From Sphingomonas bacterium (lineage in GTDB: Bacteria; Pseudomonadota; Alphaproteobacteria; Sphingomonadales; Sphingomonadaceae), in the NCBI GenBank assembly GCA_026785965.1, contig JAJAYY010000156.1, positions 1 to 13,798 of the forward strand: a stretch of DNA of 13,798 nucleotides. The letters are read 5' to 3'. Every line of letters begins with the position of its first letter. Position 1 is the first letter of the stretch. The notes below the pieces were generated by a model, which saw only the letters and a list, made by a program, of their open reading frames with translations, was not told the origin of the DNA and ran no database searches. Shown here piece by piece: positions 8,285-13,798 of this stretch. A program made the position numbers and the translations under genes.

Positions 8285-9421
8285 TCAAGCCGCGCGGCGA
8301 CCCTGACGATAGCGATCGAGGAACGCCGCGGCATGATCGGCCAAGCGCGCCTTGCCGATCGCGTCGCGCAGCCCCTGCATCAGCCGCTGGTAGAACCACA
8401 GATTATGTTCGGTCATCAGCATCGCGCCGAGAATCTCGCTCGATCGCACGAGGTGATGCACGTAGGCGCGCGAGTAACTGGTGCAGCTCGGGCACGGGCA
8501 CCCTTGCTCAAGCGGCGCCTGATCCTCGGCAAAGCGCGCATTGCGGATGTTGATCGGACCGTCGGCGGTAAACGCCTGCCCAGTGCGTCCCGAGCGCGTC
8601 GGCAGAACGCAATCGAACATGTCGATCCCGCGCCGCACCGCTTCGACGATGTCGTCGGGTTTGCCCACCCCCATCAAGTAGCGCGGCCGATCGGCGGGGA
8701 GCATGGCGACGGAAAAATCGAGCACGCCGCACATCGCCTCATGCCCCTCGCCGACCGCGAGCCCGCCGACCGCATATCCGTCGAACCCGATCTCGATCAG
8801 CGCGTCGCTAGAGCGTTGGCGCAGCCCCTCGACCATCGACCCCTGTTGAATCCCGAACAGCGCCGCGCGCGAAGCATGGTCTTCCCCGGCATCGAAGCCG
8901 TCGCGCGAGCGCCGGGCCCAGCGCATCGATCGCTCCATCGATTCCTCGGCCTGCGCCTCGGGGGCCGGAAATGGCGTGCATTCGTCGAATGCCATGACGA
9001 TGTCCGCGCCGAGCAAGCGCTGGACCTCCATCGACCGTTCGGGGGTGAGCATGTGGCTCGACCCATCGAGGTGGCTCTTGAACCGGACCCCTTCCTCGCT
9101 CTTGCTGGTCAGCTCGCCGAGACTCATCACCTGATAGCCGCCGCTATCGGTCAGGATCGGGCGGTCCCAGTTCATGAACCGGTGCAGCCCGCCCAGCCTG
9201 GCGACGCGCTCGGCGCCGGGACGAAGCATGAGATGATAGGTGTTGCCGAGCAGGATGTCGGCCCCGCTCGCGCGCACCCCTTCGGGCTTGACCGCCTTGA
9301 CCGTCGCCGCGGTCCCGACCGGCATGAACGCCGGAGTGCGAATCTCGCCGCGCTGCATGGCGATGGCGCCAGTGCGCGCGGCGCCGTCGGTGGCGGCGAT
9401 CGAGAAAGCGAAACGGGTCAT
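8285..9421 (-). CDS. tgt: Queuine/preQ1 tRNA-ribosyltransferase
   Basis: A 378-residue enzyme of standard bacterial TGT length. It exchanges the guanine at position 34 of tRNAs with GUN anticodons (Asp, Asn, His, Tyr) for the queuosine precursor preQ1. Seen in the sequence: D92 in ILTDSGGYQ (general acid/base), GGLAVGE (219-225), the nucleophile D270 in [12 protein letters not shown], and the zinc ligands C308, C310 and C313 (CPCPSC) with H339. All catalytic residues are present. The GT-C-like gene follows 32 bp downstream. Upstream, 50 bp separate it from a divergent TSUP permease gene, so its promoter must lie in that short gap or within the permease coding region. queA, the next enzyme of the same pathway, is 1.8 kb away on the same strand. 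Confidence 0.98.
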   Translation of the reverse strand: MTRFAFSIAATDGAARTGAIAMQRGEIRTPAFMPVGTAATVKAVKPEGVRASGADILLGNTYHLMLRPGAERVARLGGLHRFMNWDRPILTDSGGYQVMSLGELTSKSEEGVRFKSHLDGSSHMLTPERSMEVQRLLGADIVMAFDECTPFPAPEAQAEESMERSMRWARRSRDGFDAGEDHASRAALFGIQQGSMVEGLRQRSSDALIEIGFDGYAVGGLAVGEGHEAMCGVLDFSVAMLPADRPRYLMGVGKPDDIVEAVRRGIDMFDCVLPTRSGRTGQAFTADGPINIRNARFAEDQAPLEQGCPCPSCTSYSRAYVHHLVRSSEILGAMLMTEHNLWFYQRLMQGLRDAIGKARLADHAAAFLDRYRQGRRAA

Positions 9422-9471
9422 GACGGCGCGCCTCCTAGCGCCTCGCCGGCCGTGCGGCTACAGCGCGCGCG

Positions 9472-10227
9472 ATGATCGACCCGTGGATTTACGCCGCGCT
9501 GACCGCGACCGCCGTGCTGACCGGTTTCGTTGACGCCATTGCCGGCGGCGGCGGTCTGATCATGATGCCGGCCTTGCTGTTCGCCGGGGTGCCGCCGATC
9601 AATGCCCTCGCCACCAACAAACTCCAGTCGATGTTCGGCACCGCCACCGCCTGCGCCAATTATGCGCGCAAGGGACTGGTCGATTGGCGCCATCACAAGG
9701 GCACCATCGCGCTGGTATTTGCCGGGGCCAGCGGCGGGGTGATCGCGGTCCAGGCGATCGACCCCGGCGCGCTCAAGCTGATCATCCCACTGTTGCTGGT
9801 GGCGGTCGCGCTCTACGTCATCGCCAGCCCGCGAATGACCGACGACGACGCCCATCAGCGCATCAGCGCGCGCGGTTATGGCCCGATCGCCGCGCTGATC
9901 GGCGCCTATGACGGCTTTTTTGGCCCCGGCACCGGCAGCTTCTTCACCGCGACCCTGGTTGGCCTGCGCGGCGCCGGGCTGACCCGCGCCACCGCACTGA
10001 CCAAGCTGCTCAACCTTACCAGCAATGTTGCAAGCGTGCTGTTCTTCGCGCTTGGCGGCAAGATGTTGTGGCTGCTCGGCCTGTCGATGGCGGCGGGGGC
10101 GATGATCGGCGGTTATCTTGGCAGCCACACCGCGATCAGGTTCGGCGCGCGGATCATCCGCCCGTTGCTCGTGACGCTCTCGCTTGGCCTCACCGCACGG
10201 CTGCTGTGGAGCTATTTCGCGGCGTGA
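9472..10227 (+). CDS. TSUP (TauE/SafE) family permease
   Basis: A 251-residue membrane protein made of two similar halves, typical of the 7-8-helix TSUP family. The signature GFVDAIAGGGG lies at 18-28 in the first half, followed by ALATNKLQSMFGT. The second half repeats the plan with DGFFGPGTGSFF (147-158) and ALTKLLNLTSN. Characterised members carry sulfite, sulfonates or other organic anions; the substrate here is unknown. The ATG at 9472 has no strong ribosome binding site. A sulfotransferase gene follows 38 bp later on the same strand, so the two are probably co-transcribed, and a sulfur-related role for the pair is a reasonable guess. The gene is divergent from tgt with only 50 bp between. 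Confidence 0.9.
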   Translation: MIDPWIYAALTATAVLTGFVDAIAGGGGLIMMPALLFAGVPPINALATNKLQSMFGTATACANYARKGLVDWRHHKGTIALVFAGASGGVIAVQAIDPGALKLIIPLLLVAVALYVIASPRMTDDDAHQRISARGYGPIAALIGAYDGFFGPGTGSFFTATLVGLRGAGLTRATALTKLLNLTSNVASVLFFALGGKMLWLLGLSMAAGAMIGGYLGSHTAIRFGARIIRPLLVTLSLGLTARLLWSYFAA

Positions 10228-10265
10228 CACTTTTCGCGCGCGCTGCCCTCGCCTAAAGCCAGCGC

Positions 10266-11261
10266 GTGCAAATCTCCGACCTTCCCCGCTTCGTGTTCAT
10301 CGTCGGCGCGCCGCGCTGCGGGACGACCACGCTCGCCGACTTCCTCAAGCAGCATCCGCGGATCTGCTACCCGTTCGTCAAGGAACCGCATTTCTTTCTC
10401 CAGCACGACGTCACCAAACTCGATAGCGAGGCGCTGAAGTCGATCGTCGAGCGCGAGTATCTCGACCGCTTTTACAGCCAATGCGGCGCCGAGCGCGACA
10501 CCGGGGTCGATGGCTCGGTCAGCTATCTCTACGCGCCGGCCGCGCTGTTGCCCGCGCTTGCCTTGTGGCCCGACGCCAAATTCATCATCGCGGTGCGCGA
10601 CCCGATGACGATGCTGCCTTCGCTCCACGCGCGGCTCAAATTCACCGGTGACGAGACGATCGAACGCTTCGAAGACGCCTGGGCGGCGATCCCCGACCGC
10701 GCCGCGGGCAAGCGCATTCCGCGCTCGTGCCTCGAGCCGCGCTGGCTGCGCTATGACGAGGCGGGCAAGTTTGGCAGTTATGTCGAGGCGTTCTTCGCCA
10801 TCATCGGTCGCGAGCGCTGCTTCATCTCGGTATTCGACGATCTCGCCGCCAATCCGCAACGTCACTATTGCGCGGTGTGCGCCTTCATCGGGCTCGAGCC
10901 GTTCGAGGGCACCGACTTTGCGGCCAAGCGCGAAAGCCGCGGGTATAAGTTCGGCTGGCTCCAACGGCTGTTGAAACGCCCCCCGGCGTTCGCGCGCGAC
11001 TATCTGGCGGGCAAGCAATTCCGCCAGCGCGAGCGCCAACTCGACCGCGCCGCGCCCGACGACAGGGTCACCGAGCAGATCTTCTCGCTGCGCAAACGCC
11101 TGCTGCGCTGGAACCGCACCGCGCTGGTCAAGCGCCCGGTCCCGTTGGCCGTGCAACACGACATCCGGAGCCGCCTGGAAGGCGAAGTCGCCCAACTCGG
11201 CCGACTTATCGACCGCGATCTGTCGCACTGGCTCAAGGTCGAGGAAGGCCGGCTAGGGTAG
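10266..11261 (+). CDS. PAPS-dependent sulfotransferase family protein
   Basis: A 331-residue soluble protein with a GTG start. The N-terminal [15 protein letters not shown] (13-27) matches the 5'-phosphosulfate-binding loop of sulfotransferases. KEPHFF (39-44) is the next conserved block. [22 protein letters not shown] (105-126) carries the Arg (R111) and Ser (S119) that bind the 3'-phosphate of PAPS. These enzymes transfer sulfate from PAPS to a hydroxyl or amine of a carbohydrate, lipid or protein. The acceptor is unknown; a nearby membrane GT-C-like protein makes a surface glycan conceivable but this is speculation. It lies 38 bp after the TSUP gene. Its last 9 bp overlap the 3' end of the opposing queA gene. 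Confidence 0.88.
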   Translation: MQISDLPRFVFIVGAPRCGTTTLADFLKQHPRICYPFVKEPHFFLQHDVTKLDSEALKSIVEREYLDRFYSQCGAERDTGVDGSVSYLYAPAALLPALALWPDAKFIIAVRDPMTMLPSLHARLKFTGDETIERFEDAWAAIPDRAAGKRIPRSCLEPRWLRYDEAGKFGSYVEAFFAIIGRERCFISVFDDLAANPQRHYCAVCAFIGLEPFEGTDFAAKRESRGYKFGWLQRLLKRPPAFARDYLAGKQFRQRERQLDRAAPDDRVTEQIFSLRKRLLRWNRTALVKRPVPLAVQHDIRSRLEGEVAQLGRLIDRDLSHWLKVEEGRLG

Positions 11262-12278
11262 AAGCAACGAGCTGTCGCCGTAACTATAGAAACGGTACCC
11301 TGTGGCGATCGCATGCGCATAAGCCGCCTGCATCGTGTCCAGCCCCATCATCGCCGACACCAGCATGAACAGAGTCGATCGCGGCAAATGGAAGTTGGTC
11401 ATCAGCCCGTCGATGCTGCGAAAGCGGTAGCCCGGGGTGATGAAGATCGCGGTGTCGCCTTCGAAGGCGCGGATCAGGCCGTCGGCGCCGGTCGCGCTTT
11501 CGACCAGCCGGAGCGAGGTCGTGCCGACCGCGATCAGCCGTCCGCCCGCCGTCTTGGCGGAATTGAGGCGGTCGGCGGTGGGCTGATCGATCCGGCCCCA
11601 TTCGGCGTGCATTCGGTGATCGACGGTGTCGTCGACCTTGACCGGAAGGAAGGTGCCCGCGCCGACGTGGAGCGTAAGCGTCTCGCGCTGGACCCCGCGC
11701 GCGTCGAGCGCGGCGATCATCGCGGCGGTGAAGTGGAGCGAGGCAGTCGGCGCGGCGACCGCGCCCGCTTCGCGCGCAAACATCGTCTGATAATCTTCGG
11801 CGTCGGCAGCGTCGGTCGCACGCTTCGAGGCGATGTACGGCGGCAGCGGCATCTTGCCGGCGCGTTCAAGCAAGGTCTCGACCGGCTCGTCGCCGCCGAA
11901 CTCGATCAGGATCGCGCCGCTGTCATCGCGCTCGATCGCGGTCGCGGTGACCCCGTGGCCGAACTCGATCGTGTGGCCGTCGCGCACGCGCTTGGCGTTG
12001 CGCACGAACGCCCACCAGCGGCGCAAGCCGTCGCGCTTGTGGAGCGTGACGCCGACCTTCGCCGCGCCGCGCCGCCCTTCGAGCTGCGCCGGGATGACCC
12101 GCGTGTCGTTGAAGATCAGCACGTCGCCGGGGCGCACCAGCGCGGCGAGTTCGCTGACCTTGCGGTCGCTCAGCCGGTCGCCGTCGACACACAGCATCCG
12201 CGCCGAATCGCGCGGACGCGCGGGACGAAGGGCGATGCGGTCGGCGGGCAGGTCGAAGTCGAACAGGTCGACGTTCAT
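11253..12278 (-). CDS. queA: S-adenosylmethionine:tRNA ribosyltransferase-isomerase
   Basis: A 341-residue enzyme of normal length. It transfers the ribosyl part of SAM to preQ1 in tRNA, forming epoxyqueuosine, the step right after Tgt. Family signatures are [24 protein letters not shown] at the N-terminus, [14 protein letters not shown] (55-68), [12 protein letters not shown], and near the C-terminus [14 protein letters not shown] (294-307) followed by YGDSSLLLP. Its ATG overlaps the TGA of the upstream cyclophilin gene (12275-12278), so the two are translationally coupled. At the other end the stop overlaps the opposing sulfotransferase gene by 9 bp. In many alphaproteobacteria queA is followed directly by tgt; here two opposite-strand genes intervene. 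Confidence 0.97.
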   Translation of the reverse strand: MNVDLFDFDLPADRIALRPARPRDSARMLCVDGDRLSDRKVSELAALVRPGDVLIFNDTRVIPAQLEGRRGAAKVGVTLHKRDGLRRWWAFVRNAKRVRDGHTIEFGHGVTATAIERDDSGAILIEFGGDEPVETLLERAGKMPLPPYIASKRATDAADAEDYQTMFAREAGAVAAPTASLHFTAAMIAALDARGVQRETLTLHVGAGTFLPVKVDDTVDHRMHAEWGRIDQPTADRLNSAKTAGGRLIAVGTTSLRLVESATGADGLIRAFEGDTAIFITPGYRFRSIDGLMTNFHLPRSTLFMLVSAMMGLDTMQAAYAHAIATGYRFYSYGDSSLLLP

Positions 12279-12943
12279 TTGGTGGCGGGCGCGGCCTCTG
12301 CGACCGGCGCCGAAGCGGGCGATTCCCCGACGGGCGCTGCCGCAACCGGCGCAGACGGCGCGACCGGAAGCGGGCCGCCGAGCGTCGCGCGGACGATGGT
12401 GGTCGGCTCGGCCGGGGGTTCACCCACTGCGGCTGCGTCGATCACGGCCATGCCCTCGATGATCCGCCCGAACGCGGTATATTTGTGATCGAGCTTGAAG
12501 GTCGGCGCGAGCATCAGGAAAAATTGGCTGTTGGCGCTGTCCGGGCTCTCGGCGCGCGCCATCGATGCGACCCCGCGAAGGTGCGGCAGGTCGTTGAACT
12601 CGGCCTTGAGGTCGGGCAACTTCGAGCCGCCCTCACCGGTCCCCAGCGGATCGCCGCCCTGGGCCATGAAACCGGGGATAACGCGGTGGAAGGCGAGCCC
12701 GTTGTAGAAACCCTGCGTGGTCAATAACTGGATGCGATAGACGTGCTGCGGGGCAAGGTCGGGGCGGAGCTGGACCACGACGCGACCGCCATTCGACAGC
12801 TCAAGCATCCAGCGGTTGGCCGGATCAGCAGCGATTTCGGCCGGCGCGCTCATCGCCACGACCGGCTTAAGCGGGACCGGCGCGGGCTTGGCGGCGATCA
12901 GGCTCAACGCCAGAAAGGGTAACGCGAACAACGCCTTGGTCAT
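12275..12943 (-). CDS. Periplasmic cyclophilin-type peptidylprolyl isomerase
   Basis: A 222-residue protein. I chose the ATG at 12943 because GGAGAG lies just upstream and a classic signal peptide follows ([18 protein letters not shown], with likely cleavage near residue 18); the GTG at 12958 would add five residues ahead of it. The cyclophilin domain covers about 45-190. [15 protein letters not shown] (85-99) provides the catalytic Arg87 and the Phe, Met and Gln of the active site. ANSQFFLML (137-145) and [11 protein letters not shown] (155-165) follow. It catalyses cis-trans isomerisation of prolyl bonds during protein folding outside the inner membrane. The last 30 residues are an Ala/Pro/Val-rich tail, likely disordered. 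It is coupled to queA by an ATGA overlap and lies 60 bp from coaD. Confidence 0.94.
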   Translation of the reverse strand: MTKALFALPFLALSLIAAKPAPVPLKPVVAMSAPAEIAADPANRWMLELSNGGRVVVQLRPDLAPQHVYRIQLLTTQGFYNGLAFHRVIPGFMAQGGDPLGTGEGGSKLPDLKAEFNDLPHLRGVASMARAESPDSANSQFFLMLAPTFKLDHKYTAFGRIIEGMAVIDAAAVGEPPAEPTTIVRATLGGPLPVAPSAPVAAAPVGESPASAPVAEAAPATK

Positions 12944-13003
12944 TTTGTAACTCTCCACCCTGGTTTGGCCTCGCCTAACGCAGCCACGCCGCCGAGGGAA
13001 GCG

Positions 13004-13498
13004 TCATTTGCGCCCCAACCGCTCGGCGACATCGGCCGCGACCGCCGCGGGCACGAACTTGTCGATCTTGCCGCCATAGCGGGCGATTTCTTTCACCAGC
13101 CTTGACGCGATCGGCTGCAGGCAGACGTCGGCCATCAGGAATACGGTCTCGATCCGGTCATTGAGCTGCTGGTTCATCCCCGCCATCTGATACTCATATT
13201 CGAAGTCGGCGACCGCGCGCAGCCCGCGCAGGATCAGCGTCGCGCCCTCGCGCTCGGCAAAATCCATCAACAACGAATCGAATTCGACCACCGACACGCT
13301 TGGCAAATCGGCGATCTCGCGTTCGACCATCGCGATCCGCTCGGCGACGGTGAACATCGGCGACTTGGCCGGGTTGTTGGTGACCCCGATGACCAGCCGG
13401 TCGACGAGGTGCGCGCCGCGCCGGATGATGTCGAGGTGGCCAAGCGTGATCGGATCAAAGGTGCCGGGGTAAACCCCGATGCGGTCGCGGCCAGCCAT
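13004..13498 (-). CDS. coaD: Pantetheine-phosphate adenylyltransferase
   Basis: A 164-residue protein matching the usual CoaD length. It makes dephospho-CoA from 4'-phosphopantetheine and ATP, the fourth step of coenzyme A synthesis. The nucleotidyltransferase motif TLGH lies at 18-21 inside YPGTFDPITLGHLDII. RGLRAVADFEYEYQMAGMNQ in the middle is the phosphopantetheine/ATP-site signature, and IASRLVKEIARYGG near the end is the second ATP-binding segment. The ATG at 13498 is chosen because the protein then begins MAGRDRIGVYPGTFDP as in other CoaDs; the longer frame upstream is antifamily sequence overlapping the preceding gene. It overlaps the stop of the upstream prenyl synthase by one base (TGATG), indicating coupling. 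Confidence 0.97.
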   Translation of the reverse strand: MAGRDRIGVYPGTFDPITLGHLDIIRRGAHLVDRLVIGVTNNPAKSPMFTVAERIAMVEREIADLPSVSVVEFDSLLMDFAEREGATLILRGLRAVADFEYEYQMAGMNQQLNDRIETVFLMADVCLQPIASRLVKEIARYGGKIDKFVPAAVAADVAERLGRK

Positions 13499-13798
13499 CA
13501 GCGGTTCCGTTGTTCGCCATAATGAGCGATTGCGCGGAGGAGATCGGCTTCCTTGCCATGGTCGTGGAGGTGCTCGATCGCCTGGGCGACCAGCATCGCG
13601 CATTGCTGGCGCGCGCGTTCCTCGCCGACCAGCGAGACGAAGGTCGCCTTGCCTGCCGCGGCGTCCTTGTGCAGGCGCTTGCCCGCCACGGCTTCATCGC
13701 CCGAATGATCGAGCAAATCGTCGGCGATCTGGAACGCCAGCCCGATGTCGCGCGCGTAGCCGCGGTACGGAGTGCGCGCTTCGGGCGCGATGCGGCCC
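13498..13798 (-). CDS. ispA: Farnesyl diphosphate synthase (partial, C-terminal 99 residues)
   Basis: Only the carboxyl end is in the window. The fragment contains FQIADDLLDH, the second aspartate-rich motif (DDLLD, at 13708-13722) of short-chain trans-prenyl diphosphate synthases, which binds the isopentenyl diphosphate/Mg site. This is followed by KDAAAGKATFVSLVGEERAR and EADLLRAIAHY, a tail typical of bacterial IspA. The enzyme condenses isopentenyl diphosphate with DMAPP and GPP to give FPP for quinones, carotenoids/hopanoids and the cell-wall lipid carrier. The farnesyl rather than geranylgeranyl product is inferred from this tail only, since the chain-length region lies outside the window. 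The TGA overlaps the coaD start. Confidence 0.88.
   Translation of the reverse strand, partial: GRIAPEARTPYRGYARDIGLAFQIADDLLDHSGDEAVAGKRLHKDAAAGKATFVSLVGEERARQQCAMLVAQAIEHLHDHGKEADLLRAIAHYGEQRNR

Noticed and set aside
8276..9475. 399-residue open frame on the plus strand
   Set aside because: It is exactly antisense to tgt, whose catalytic and zinc residues are all intact. The translation is low-complexity Arg/Ala/His-rich.
9418..10230. 270-residue open frame on the minus strand opposite the TSUP gene
   Set aside because: Its composition (Gln/His/Arg/Gly runs) is typical of an antisense shadow; the plus-strand frame has clear TSUP signatures.
11313..12488. 391-residue open frame on the plus strand
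   Set aside because: It is antisense to queA and the end of the cyclophilin gene, with no motif of its own.

Overview
This is high-GC DNA that reads like the chromosome of an alphaproteobacterium, most probably a sphingomonad (order Sphingomonadales). That placement is an inference from gene content: a CpdR-type single-domain response regulator beside an N-formylglutamate amidohydrolase, a SapC-family protein, a sphingomonad-looking small secreted protein, and the run ispA-coaD-peptidylprolyl isomerase-queA-tgt. I could not run searches, so family names come from motifs read in the translations.

Left part (1-1850): an accessory-looking cassette. An MFS exporter (cut by the window edge) and a 3-His cupin/thiol-dioxygenase-like protein lie on the minus strand and are coupled by an ATGA overlap. 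A LysR regulator is divergent from them across a 133-bp gap. It ends at a 283-bp stretch with no gene, next to the 3' end of a tRNA-Val(GAC) gene (minus strand, CCA encoded).

Middle (2209-6797): cpdR (minus) is divergent from the amidohydrolase (plus). A SapC-family gene (minus) follows, with a clear intrinsic terminator whose U-tract lies antisense to the amidohydrolase stop codon. Then come a small exported conserved protein and a DEAD-box RNA helicase of RhlE type, both on the plus strand.

Right part (6801-13798): a minus-strand housekeeping run is read from right to left: farnesyl diphosphate synthase (partial), coaD, a periplasmic cyclophilin, queA, tgt and a polytopic GT-C-like membrane protein. 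The stop/start overlaps ispA-coaD (TGATG) and cyclophilin-queA (ATGA) suggest translational coupling. queA and tgt, two consecutive steps of the tRNA queuosine pathway, are separated by two plus-strand genes: a TSUP (TauE/SafE) permease and a PAPS-type sulfotransferase. The sulfotransferase overlaps the queA 3' end by 9 bp.

I see no CRISPR array, no insertion sequence, no phage genes and no clearly new defence-type system. The items most worth a second look are the regulator/cupin/exporter cassette beside the tRNA, and the permease-sulfotransferase pair inside the queuosine operon.
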